In this document: positions 56,409-64,000 of the stretch, one piece after another
How positions within the stretch are numbered: position 1 is the first letter of the stretch
Layout of the letters: the number at the start of each line of letters is the position of its first letter
Source: G965218495 sp965262785
GTDB taxonomy: Bacteria; Bacteroidota; Rhodothermia; Rhodothermales; Bin80
Length of the DNA: 64,000 nucleotides
NCBI GenBank assembly: GCA_965262785.1
Contig: OZ253559.1
Location: forward strand, 558,001-622,000
Direction: 5' to 3'
Program-made: the position numbers and the translations under genes
Notes under the pieces: model-generated
The model's database searches: none
What the model was told of the DNA's origin: nothing
What the model saw: only the letters and a program-made list of their open reading frames with translations

Positions 56409-57197
56409 GTGGAGTGGATAACGCAACCCGAGGCGCTAGCCGCGCTTCTCACCCTGACACTACTGGAGATTGTTCTAGGGATTGACAACATCATCTTCAT
56501 CTCAATCCTCTCCGGCAAGCTTCCGGAAAAACACCAGGCGGCGGCCCGATTTTGGGGACTGGCCCTGGCGATGTTCGGGCGCGTAGCACTCCTGCTGTCG
56601 CTGGCCTGGATTATGCGCCTGACTGAAGATTTGTTCAGCGTCCTGGGCATGGGCATCTCAGGCAAGGACATCATACTCATTGCCGGCGGCCTGTTCCTCT
56701 TGGCCAAAGCTACACACGAGATTCATGACAAGCTTGAAGGCGAACACCACGAGCACGGCGGCGAAGCTGCGGTAGCCTCCTTCGCGAAGGCAATGGTACA
56801 AATCGTAATCCTGGACCTGGTGTTTTCTCTGGACTCAGTCATCACCGCGGTGGGCATGGCCGAGCAGGTTCCCGTCATGATCACGGCGATCGTTATCGCC
56901 ATCGGCGTCATGATGCTGTCCGCCAGCGCCATCTCGAACTTTATCGAGAAACGACCAACGGTGAAGGTTCTGGCACTGAGCTTCCTGCTGATGATCGGGC
57001 TGGCGTTAATTGCCGACGGCCTGGACTTTCATATTCCCAAGGGCTACCTGTATTTCGCTATGGCCTTCTCCATCATGGTCGAAATGTTCAACCTTCGGCT
57101 CCGCAAGCTGCAGGCCAGACAGGCTCCGGTCAAGCTGCGTGACTCTCGCCTATCGAACAGTCTAAAGAAGGCAGGCCTGAATTCCGCTAGTCCGTAG
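56409..57197 (+). CDS. TerC-family integral membrane protein
   Basis: 262 residues from a GTG at 56409 (MEWITQPEALAALLTL). Seven to eight membrane helices with the paired family motifs LEIVLGIDNIIFISIL and LDLVFSLDSVITAVGM, whose aspartates and nearby residues are thought to bind a metal; a histidine-rich loop (GEHHEHGG) lies between. The family includes manganese exporters and tellurium-resistance-linked proteins; a Mn role is inference. The 3' end overlaps the convergent antiporter gene by 11 bp. Confidence 0.93.
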   Translation: MEWITQPEALAALLTLTLLEIVLGIDNIIFISILSGKLPEKHQAAARFWGLALAMFGRVALLLSLAWIMRLTEDLFSVLGMGISGKDIILIAGGLFLLAKATHEIHDKLEGEHHEHGGEAAVASFAKAMVQIVILDLVFSLDSVITAVGMAEQVPVMITAIVIAIGVMMLSASAISNFIEKRPTVKVLALSFLLMIGLALIADGLDFHIPKGYLYFAMAFSIMVEMFNLRLRKLQARQAPVKLRDSRLSNSLKKAGLNSASP

Positions 57198-59526
57198 CAC
57201 CGGGCTCCGCATGGTGGTACACAGCGAGCGTAGCGCGTAGCTCTTGCTGCGATTCTGCAGACAGCCATTTGCCAAGAAAGGGTTGTCTACGGACGGACCC
57301 CATGACCTGGGCAAGCAAAGGCAGGCTGGAAACGCTGGCCCGCCCTTCGGGCGTCACCATAACTATTAACGCGTGCACCGGCGCCGTCTCTGCGCCGCCG
57401 GCCGTGCTCAATGTGACACCACTCCTGCTGCGGACCAGTACGAGCGCCGCGGTGTCGGCCTCTTCCAGGCTCAGGTGCAATACCATCGCACCGCGTGCCA
57501 CTTCAGCACGCACCGAGCCCAGACCTTTCTGTATCGCCGCCTGCAGATGATCGACAGGAATCGGTAAGCTTTGCCCCAGTCGGTGCGCGGCTTCCCGCAT
57601 GATGTCCTCAGGCATCGCCGCTTCCTCCGAGTCCAGCACAGCGGCTTGCGACAAGAGCTCAGCATTAAGCGCGGCATACGGTGCCTCTTTCAACTGCGGC
57701 AGTGGCGGAAGCATCACGACAACGGCGTCTCCCGGCTGCGGGGCAATCAGGTTTGCCTCCGCATGCACCAGGACGCTTGTGCCGCGGACTACAAACAGGA
57801 CGACTATATCGTTATTGAACTGCTCCCTAATGGCCCGGTAAGACCTTTCTTCGGTAAGGCCAAACGTGCAAATTTTCCCACCTTCCCGATGTCGCTCGGT
57901 GAGCGAAGCCTGCGTGATGCCGGCTCCAAAGAGCGGGCGCCCTCGCAAGTGCTCAACCCGGCGCGCTCCCGCTGCCTTGCTGTCCCCTCCAACACCTATC
58001 TGGTATACCTCCTTGTTCTCGAAGACCTCAGTAAAGTGAAGCGCTGCCAGCGAGTTGATTTCGTCATTGGCGGTAACGGCCAAAAAGCGTCGAAGTCCGC
58101 CCAGATCCAGTTCATCAGTGACCGTTTCCGAAAGCGCATCAGCAACGACCGCTGGCAAACCCTTGCCGCGGGACTCCTTAATGTTGCGCGCGTTGGCATC
58201 GATAAGCAACACCCTGTAGCCTAAGTCCTGCAGTGCCATGGCCGCATCCTGGACCCATGCATACGCCCCCATAAACAGCACACCCTGCGGGTTACGATCG
58301 GCAAGACCAAGACGCAGGGCGATGGGGGCCAAGGTCAGGCCGTACACCGCCACAGTACCAACCACCACGAAATACACCGTGGCAATTAGCGCGTCACCCG
58401 CCGCTGTTGAATATCCTTCGGCTATCAAACGCTCCGCAAACAGTGCCGCCACGGCAGCCGCTACGATCCCGCGCGGCGCAATCCAAGCCATAAAGACTTT
58501 CTCTCTCCACTTCAGCCCCGTCCCGATAGAACTGCAGAGCACGGCCAGCGGACGAACGACAAAGATGAGAATCGCCAAGTAGATGAATGCCTGTACGTGG
58601 ATGTAGTCCAGCACGCCCAGGTCCAGCCGGGCACTCAGGAGAATGAACAGGCATGCCAGCAGTAGTACCTGCAGATCCTCCTTGAACTTAACGATGCGGC
58701 GTACGGACACCCACGGCTGATTCGCCAGAATGATGCCTAGCAGCGTCGTGGTAAGTAGGGCCGCCCCTTCCCCTTCCAATGCATGTGCGACCGCAAACGA
58801 CCCGAGGACAATGCTCAGCGCAGCGGGATCCTGCAGATAGTCCGGCACCAAATGCTTCCGAAGGATAACGATCTGCAGGGCTGCGCCAAGAATGCTGACC
58901 CCGACGCTCAATACGGTAACATACAGCAGGCTTCGCGCCGCTGTAATCAGGTGCCCGACCATTCCGCCATCGCCTGCAGCTAATCCCGAAGGAGTGCCCA
59001 CCGCCAAAACCAACTCCAGCAGGAGGATGGCCAGAATTGCACCAACGGGGTCTATCGTGATGCCTTCCCATTTGGCGATAGTGCTTACGCGCCCTTTGGG
59101 GCGTACGTGCCTAAGCAGGGGTATCACGACGGTCGGGCCGGTCACGGTAAGGATGCCTCCCGTAAGGATGGCCACCTCAGGCTCCATGCCGACCACCCAC
59201 CAGGCAAAGAATCCGGCCAGGACGCCGGTAATCAGCACGCCTGTGGTAATGAGGTTCCGAACGGAGCGCCCAACCTCCGCGAGCTCGCTTATCCGCAGGC
59301 TGAGCCCGCCTTCAAACAGAATGACGCCAATTGCCAGCGATACGAAGGAAAACAACCACTGTCCGTGCAGCGTTTCCGGCGCAATAATTCCGGTGATGGG
59401 GCCAGCAAGAAACCCCAGGATCAAGAGCAGCAGAATGGACGGGACCCTGATTCTCCAGGCAAGCCACTGGGCACCGATACCCAATACTATAACCAGCACG
59501 ATATTTTGAAGAATCTGCCCTTCCAC
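57187..59526 (-). CDS. CPA1-type Na+/H+ antiporter with TrkA domains
   Basis: 779 residues from a GTG at 59526 (MEGQILQNIV). About 12-13 membrane helices in the first 400 residues, including TGGILTVTGPTVVIPLLR and EGITIDPVGAILA, which hold the acidic transport residues of the family. After it comes an RCK/TrkA-N domain (VLFMGAYAWVQDAAMAL, VLLIDANARN) and a TrkA-C domain (VRGTSVLVHAEANLIAPQPGD). The first glycine-rich loop of the TrkA-N is degenerate, so nucleotide binding is uncertain. Exchanges Na+ or K+ for protons. Confidence 0.93.
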   Translation of the reverse strand: MEGQILQNIVLVIVLGIGAQWLAWRIRVPSILLLLILGFLAGPITGIIAPETLHGQWLFSFVSLAIGVILFEGGLSLRISELAEVGRSVRNLITTGVLITGVLAGFFAWWVVGMEPEVAILTGGILTVTGPTVVIPLLRHVRPKGRVSTIAKWEGITIDPVGAILAILLLELVLAVGTPSGLAAGDGGMVGHLITAARSLLYVTVLSVGVSILGAALQIVILRKHLVPDYLQDPAALSIVLGSFAVAHALEGEGAALLTTTLLGIILANQPWVSVRRIVKFKEDLQVLLLACLFILLSARLDLGVLDYIHVQAFIYLAILIFVVRPLAVLCSSIGTGLKWREKVFMAWIAPRGIVAAAVAALFAERLIAEGYSTAAGDALIATVYFVVVGTVAVYGLTLAPIALRLGLADRNPQGVLFMGAYAWVQDAAMALQDLGYRVLLIDANARNIKESRGKGLPAVVADALSETVTDELDLGGLRRFLAVTANDEINSLAALHFTEVFENKEVYQIGVGGDSKAAGARRVEHLRGRPLFGAGITQASLTERHREGGKICTFGLTEERSYRAIREQFNNDIVVLFVVRGTSVLVHAEANLIAPQPGDAVVVMLPPLPQLKEAPYAALNAELLSQAAVLDSEEAAMPEDIMREAAHRLGQSLPIPVDHLQAAIQKGLGSVRAEVARGAMVLHLSLEEADTAALVLVRSRSGVTLSTAGGAETAPVHALIVMVTPEGRASVSSLPLLAQVMGSVRRQPFLGKWLSAESQQELRATLAVYHHAEPGATD

Positions 59527-59662
59527 TCGGCAACCTCCTCATGCGATTAGTGCGCGTTGACAGAACCTTGTTGCAAGCCATCCGGCACGGGCAAAATATG
59601 CAATGCAGTCTTTTCGGTTTCGTACCTTTTCAGCTCCTCTTTAACCCGATCTACCTGAGCTC

Positions 59663-61096
59663 ATGAGCGCGTCTGGCGAAGGGTCTTTCTTCAAGCAGGT
59701 TAACATGATGTTCGACCGTGCCTCGGTGTTCACGTCGCACCCGGCCGGGTTGCTGCAACAGATTAAGAGCTGCAACAGCGTATACCAGGTTGGCTTTCCT
59801 ATCTTGCGCGATTCGGGTGAAATCGAGGTCATCCGCGCATATCGGGCCGAGCACAGTCACCACAAGCAGCCAACCAAGGGGGGCATTCGTTACGCCGCCG
59901 TCGTCAATGAGGATGAGGTTATGGCCTTGGCTGCGCTGATGACCTACAAGTGCGCCATCGTGGATGTGCCATTCGGCGGCGCCAAAGGCGGCATTGCCAT
60001 CGACCGCCGACAGTACTCCCTAAAAGAGCTAGAGCGCATCACCCGTCGTTACACGTTCGAGCTGGCGCGCAAGAACTTCATCGGACCTGGCGTCGATGTA
60101 CCTGCCCCGGACTACGGGACAGGTGCACAGGAGATGACATGGATACTGGACACCTTCACATCGGTCACCGACAACCCCCTGGATGCGCTGGCCTGCGTTA
60201 CTGGCAAGCCGATAGGCCATGGTGGCGTGCGTGGACGCGTCGAGGCAACTGGGCGCGGCGTCTTTTTCGGCATTCGCGAAGCTTGCGAAATCGAAGAAGA
60301 TATGCGCAAGCTTGGCCTACGTACCGGCCTGGAAGGCAAGAGTGTTGTCATCCAGGGCTTGGGCAACGTCGGTTACCATGCCGCCAAGTTTGTTGAGGAG
60401 GCGGGCGCCCGTATTGTGGGATTGGCCGAATACGAAGGAGCAATCTACAACCCGAATGGCTTCAGCCTCAATAGCGTGGTGGACCACCGGCTCGCCACAG
60501 GGTCAATTCTGAAATACCCCGGCGCACAAGACCTTGCCAAGTCGTCGGATGCACTGGAGTTGCCCTGCGATGTCCTCGTTCCTGCCGCATTGGAGAGCCA
60601 GATCCGCGATGACAACGTGGATCGCATCCAAGCGAAAATTATCGCCGAAGCCGCTAACGGCCCGCTTACCGCCAGTGCGGACAGGACGCTCAGCTCCCGT
60701 GGTGTTATGGTAATTCCCGACATGTACCTTAACGCAGGGGGCGTGACTGTTTCCTACTTTGAATGGCTACGAAACCTGTCGCATGTACGCCATGGGCGCA
60801 TGAGCCGCCGTTTCGAGGCACACAACGCACGCCGCCTCCTGCAGGCAGTGGAATCTTTGGTTGACCGGCGCATTGGTGCGCCCAGTCCAATGCCAACACA
60901 AATCATGACGGATCTGGCATTCGGCGCCAGCGAGGAAGATCTGGTCAATTCCGGTCTGGAGGACGCGATGGTGGGTGCCTATAGGGAGATCCGCCATTCA
61001 GCAATGCGGCACAAGACGGATCTACGTACGGGCGCGTACGTCAGCGCAATCGACAAAATCGCCAAGGGCTATAAGCAGCTAGGCATCTTCCCGTAG
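59663..61096 (+). CDS. gdhA: Glutamate dehydrogenase (Glu/Leu/Phe/Val type)
   Basis: 477 residues. Reversible oxidative deamination of glutamate. Catalytic and substrate lysines: K72 (TKGGIRY), K96 (MTYKCAI) and K108 (GGAKGGI); D150 in PAPDYGTGAQEM. NAD(P) fold starts VVIQGLGNVGYHAA. Slightly longer than the usual 420-450 residues because of an N-terminal extension. Stands alone; 136 bp from the divergent antiporter start. Confidence 0.94.
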   Translation: MSASGEGSFFKQVNMMFDRASVFTSHPAGLLQQIKSCNSVYQVGFPILRDSGEIEVIRAYRAEHSHHKQPTKGGIRYAAVVNEDEVMALAALMTYKCAIVDVPFGGAKGGIAIDRRQYSLKELERITRRYTFELARKNFIGPGVDVPAPDYGTGAQEMTWILDTFTSVTDNPLDALACVTGKPIGHGGVRGRVEATGRGVFFGIREACEIEEDMRKLGLRTGLEGKSVVIQGLGNVGYHAAKFVEEAGARIVGLAEYEGAIYNPNGFSLNSVVDHRLATGSILKYPGAQDLAKSSDALELPCDVLVPAALESQIRDDNVDRIQAKIIAEAANGPLTASADRTLSSRGVMVIPDMYLNAGGVTVSYFEWLRNLSHVRHGRMSRRFEAHNARRLLQAVESLVDRRIGAPSPMPTQIMTDLAFGASEEDLVNSGLEDAMVGAYREIRHSAMRHKTDLRTGAYVSAIDKIAKGYKQLGIFP

Positions 61097-61480
61097 CCGG
61101 CATGTCCAGCGATTCCAAGTGATCTGCGGCCGAGCATCCAGCTCATCCGGGGCAGCATAGCCACTATCCTGGCGTCAAATGGCGCGGGCCCTGCCTGGCT
61201 TGAACCATGGAGAATCAACCGCCCCCACAGGCGCGTAGATGCACGGGCCCGTTCCAGCGAATGTTGGGAAGGATCAGGGCCTTGGAGCAAAACTCCGTTC
61301 CCGCGTCAGGCCTGAATTGGTTAGGATACCCAGCGAGCTGCAAACCGTTGGCCCTACCCAGCACAATCACATCGCAGGAACGCCCGTTCAATGCCTATCT
61401 CCTGGCCAAAGACTCTGCCGTTACACTGCGCATTGCCTGACCCGCAAGCCATATTGCTTTAAGCAGCCATCGGTGCACAT
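61097..61480. other. No recognisable gene
   Basis: 384 bp between gdhA and the convergent acyltransferase gene. Open frames overlap on the + strand with no domain. No clear terminator hairpin with a T-run was seen. Confidence 0.4.
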
Positions 61481-62083
61481 TCAGCCCTGTCCGTACCGCT
61501 CAGGCCGCTTGGCAGCACGTGCATAAGGGGCGTAAAAGTCCTTCAGCTTCTTGAGGTCACCGTCCAGGTCATTTGTGGGTATCAAAGGCATTCCCATGCC
61601 CACGCGCCGGCGCCTGTAATCCAGATAGGCTGGCACGATCGGAACGCCCGCACCTACGGCGATATGGTAGAAGCCCATCTTCCAGTGCTCGGTTCGCTTG
61701 CGCGTGCCCTCCGGCGCAATGCCTACCACAAGGCGTTCCTCTGTTCGGAATGCCTCCGTGGCATGCCCGACAAAGCCGTGTGCTCTGCGCCTGTCGACGG
61801 GAATGCCGCCAAGGCGGCGCAAAAAAGCTCCGAGCGGCCAGCGAAAGAGCGTGTGCTTGCCAAGCCACGTAATACGAAGGCCAAGGCCGCCCATGACCGA
61901 CATGGCTATCACGAAATCCCAATTCGAAGTGTGGGGAGCACCAATGAGCACAAAACGGGACAAGTTTGGAAGCTCTCCTTCAAACTCCCACCCCAGGAGG
62001 CGCGTTAAGAATTGCCAACATCGGCGCGAAGCCCTACCGCTCCGTCTAGGGACAACCTCAGGAATCGAAGGATTAGGCATCAT
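61481..62083 (-). CDS. Lysophospholipid acyltransferase (PlsC-like)
   Basis: 200 residues. H-x4-D acceptor motif in GAPHTSNWDFVIA and the acidic EGTRKRTEHWK phosphate-binding block in IAPEGTRK. It transfers an acyl group to lysophosphatidate or a related glycerolipid at the inner membrane; substrate specificity is not visible. Its ATG overlaps the stop of serA by 4 bp, so it is co-translated with it. Confidence 0.9.
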   Translation of the reverse strand: MMPNPSIPEVVPRRSGRASRRCWQFLTRLLGWEFEGELPNLSRFVLIGAPHTSNWDFVIAMSVMGGLGLRITWLGKHTLFRWPLGAFLRRLGGIPVDRRRAHGFVGHATEAFRTEERLVVGIAPEGTRKRTEHWKMGFYHIAVGAGVPIVPAYLDYRRRRVGMGMPLIPTNDLDGDLKKLKDFYAPYARAAKRPERYGQG

Positions 62084-63252
62084 GCCTCGGGCGTGATGTG
62101 ACGCGCCCGCACCACGCCACTAATCGCGCGCAGGCGGCCAAGAATAGCGCTGCTCACATCGTCGTGAACATCAATAATGGTATATGCCAGCGCACTGCGC
62201 CCTCTGTTGATAAGGTCGGCAATGTTGATGCCTTCACTACCGAGCACTGCCGTAAGCTGACTGATCATGCTCGGTTCGTTGCGGTTGACTATCTGAATCC
62301 GGTGAGCACCCGGCGTTGGCGGAAGCTTGACCGAGGGAAAATTCACCGAATTGATCACAACGCCGCGCTCCAAATAGTTGCGTAGCTGGCTAGCAGCCAT
62401 CACCGCACAGTTGTCTTCAGCCTCCGGTGTCGATGCACCCAGGTGCGGTACAGGAAGCACCCTGTTGTGCCGGGCCAAGGGGCCGTCTGGAAAGTCCGTG
62501 ACATAGCATGCCAACCGGCTTTCATCCAAGGCCTTAATTAGTGCTGCCCGATTAACCAGTGGTCCTCGTGCAAAGTTAAGCAATCGGGCTTGCGGTTTCA
62601 TGCGTGCAAACTGCGCCTCTCCAATCAGATCGCGAGTCTTGTCGTTTAGTGGAGCGTGGATCGTAATGTAGTCCGCCTTTGCGATAATGCTCCCCAAGCT
62701 TTCTTCGCGCTGTACCTCACGTGCGAGGCCCCATGCACTTGATACGGAGATGAATGGGTCAAATCCAATGGTGTGCATGCCAAGCGCGCATCCTGCGTTG
62801 GCAACCACGACACCGATGGCCCCCAGCCCGATGACGCCCAAGGTCTTGCCCATAATCTCAGGGCCCTTGAAGTTCCATTTGCCCTTTTCGACTTGGGCGG
62901 CTACATCGTCGCCGCGCAGCGTCCTGGCCCACGCGATACCCTCTACTACGCGACGGGACGAAAGCAGCATGCCGCAGAGCACCAACTCCTTTACACTGTT
63001 TGCATTTGCACCGGGCGTGTTAAAGACCACGACGCCGCGCTCGGAGCAAGCCGCGACCGGAAGATTGTTGATGCCTGCGCCAGCACGGGCAACTGCCTTC
63101 AGTGACGATGGCAAGGCGGTGCCGTGCAGGTTGTGACTGCGTAGCAAAAAAGCGTCTGGAGCATCGGCTACGGCGCCTACGGTATACCGATCGCCAGGAA
63201 ACTCCCCTAGCCCCGCCGGAGAAATCGCGTTAAAAGTCTTGACCGTGTACAT
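62080..63252 (-). CDS. serA: D-3-phosphoglycerate dehydrogenase with ACT domain
   Basis: 390 residues; first step of serine synthesis, NAD-linked oxidation of 3-phosphoglycerate. NAD fold LGVIGLGAIGVVVA; catalytic arginine in LNFARGPLVNR and histidine in VPHLGASTPEAEDN; C-terminal ACT domain (about 305-385, IQIVNRNEPSMISQLT), which usually senses serine. Of the short SerA type with a single ACT domain. It overlaps the acyltransferase downstream by 4 bp; divergent from the MFS gene. Confidence 0.95.
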   Translation of the reverse strand: MYTVKTFNAISPAGLGEFPGDRYTVGAVADAPDAFLLRSHNLHGTALPSSLKAVARAGAGINNLPVAACSERGVVVFNTPGANANSVKELVLCGMLLSSRRVVEGIAWARTLRGDDVAAQVEKGKWNFKGPEIMGKTLGVIGLGAIGVVVANAGCALGMHTIGFDPFISVSSAWGLAREVQREESLGSIIAKADYITIHAPLNDKTRDLIGEAQFARMKPQARLLNFARGPLVNRAALIKALDESRLACYVTDFPDGPLARHNRVLPVPHLGASTPEAEDNCAVMAASQLRNYLERGVVINSVNFPSVKLPPTPGAHRIQIVNRNEPSMISQLTAVLGSEGINIADLINRGRSALAYTIIDVHDDVSSAILGRLRAISGVVRARHITPEA

Positions 63253-63389
63253 AGGGTGCGTGATTGCGTCTCGTTAACTACGGATTTTGGCTGGATGTGC
63301 AGTCGCTTGCGTTTAACAAGCATGCACCCCGCAATGAGGTGCCGCACGTCGTACCTTTGGGCGTTCGGCGAAATCCCAGGTGGTAGCTC

Positions 63390-64000
63390 ATGATTGTCCG
63401 TATTCCTCGCAAGTCCGTAGCAGCATGGGCCTTCTACGACTTTGCCAACTCCGCGTTTACGACGCTCATCGTCACATTCATATACGCAGCGTATTTCACC
63501 CAGGGCATCGCCGAGAACGAGACGCTGGGCACGGCCCAATGGGCTTGGGCCATCACGATCACGGCCCTTGCTGTTGCAGTGCTGTCGCCGTACCTCGGGG
63601 CCATTGCAGACCAGTATGGGCTGCGGCAGCGTTTTCTGCTGGTTTCCACCGTTGTCGCCATTGCGGGCAGCGTGCTTCTGTTCATTCCGGGCGAGGGCCA
63701 GGTATTGTCGGCCCTGGTCATCTTCACAGTCGCCAACGTCGCCTTTGAAATGAGCAACGTCTTCTATAACGCGTACCTGCCTGACATTGCGCCGAGAGAA
63801 AAGATTGGACGCGTTTCTGGATTCGGCTGGGGCCTCGGCTACGTAGGCGGCCTGGTGTGTCTGGTAGTGGCGCTGTTCGGCTTCGTAAAGACGGAAGCGC
63901 CCCTGCTGGGCTTCTCCACCGAGAACTACGAACACATCCGCGCCACTAACCTCCTGGTGGCTGCCTGGTATGCCGTGTTTGCTATCCCCATCTTCGTGTG
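63390..64000 (+). CDS. MFS transporter, UMF1/Atg22-like (partial)
   Basis: Starts at ATG 63390 (MIVRIPRKSVAAWAFYDFAN) and runs off the window end after about 203 codons. The AWAFYDFANSAFTTLIVTF opening, the SPYLGAIADQYG loop and the NAYLPDIAPREKIGRVSGFG segment are typical of the UMF1 branch of the major facilitator superfamily (Atg22-like). The first six or so membrane helices are visible. Substrate unknown. Divergent from serA. Confidence 0.9.
   Translation, partial: MIVRIPRKSVAAWAFYDFANSAFTTLIVTFIYAAYFTQGIAENETLGTAQWAWAITITALAVAVLSPYLGAIADQYGLRQRFLLVSTVVAIAGSVLLFIPGEGQVLSALVIFTVANVAFEMSNVFYNAYLPDIAPREKIGRVSGFGWGLGYVGGLVCLVVALFGFVKTEAPLLGFSTENYEHIRATNLLVAAWYAVFAIPIFV

Noticed and set aside
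1..64000. tRNA, rRNA and CRISPR arrays
   Set aside because: No T-loop with acceptor pairing, no rRNA core sequences and no regularly spaced short repeats were noticed; this was by eye and not a covariance-model search.

Overview
The window looks like a chromosome segment from a GC-rich member of the Rhodothermota/Balneolota/Bacteroidota lineage. The evidence is a set of family-level traits: secreted proteins with a YPNPFNP-type C-terminal sorting/FlgD-like domain, a TonB-dependent receptor with a carboxypeptidase-regulatory-like N-terminus, a BNR/VPS10-type propeller protein, many Tat-exported or lipid-anchored proteins, and no strong Shine-Dalgarno boxes. No rRNA, tRNA or CRISPR array was seen. 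The taxonomic call is inference.

Layout. Positions 1-13,250 are a mobile-element graveyard. It holds two inverted copies of a 2,666-bp IS256-like element, two divergent IS1634-family elements, a decayed istB gene, and fragments of a repeat-built membrane protein split by one of the IS1634 elements. From 13,500 to 26,500 the content is mostly ordinary: a subtilisin-like secreted protease with an altered triad, a lipoprotein, a nitrilase-family amidase, a methyltransferase broken by an in-frame stop, a BNR/VPS10 propeller, a YceI protein and a Tat-exported Gfo/Idh/MocA oxidoreductase ending in a clear terminator. A third copy of the 2,666-bp IS lies at 26,769-29,434. From 30,100 to 41,100 there is a lipoprotein/TonB-receptor pair and a redox cluster: ApbE flavinyl transferase, a second Tat Gfo/Idh enzyme, a membrane heterodisulfide-reductase-like Fe-S protein, and a two-gene molybdenum hydroxylase. 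Positions 41,190-45,500 are again accessory (an IS4/IS5-type transposase, a propeller lipoprotein, a frameshifted gene). From 45,500 to the end the content is housekeeping: exported RidA-like protein, membrane subtilase, glycerol kinase and facilitator, amidohydrolase, GHL10 hydrolase, TPR protein, shikimate dehydrogenase, TerC, CPA1 antiporter, glutamate dehydrogenase, acyltransferase, phosphoglycerate dehydrogenase and a partial MFS transporter.

The most unusual item is the 2,666-bp element. It has two translationally coupled genes. The downstream gene is an IS256-type DDE transposase with its triad intact. The upstream gene is a paralogue of that transposase in which the D, D and E positions have become R, P and A. 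All three copies keep both genes open, which suggests that the catalytically dead protein has a function in transposition. Two copies have perfect 8-bp target duplications; the third shows 6 bp.

Functional links: glpK, glpF and the amidohydrolase form a tight forward run; serA overlaps the acyltransferase by 4 bp; the two molybdenum-hydroxylase genes form a minus-strand operon; the small lipoprotein overlaps its TonB receptor by 4 bp. Several convergent neighbours overlap at or near their stop codons, so core regions are compact, in contrast with the long non-coding stretches around the insertion sequences.
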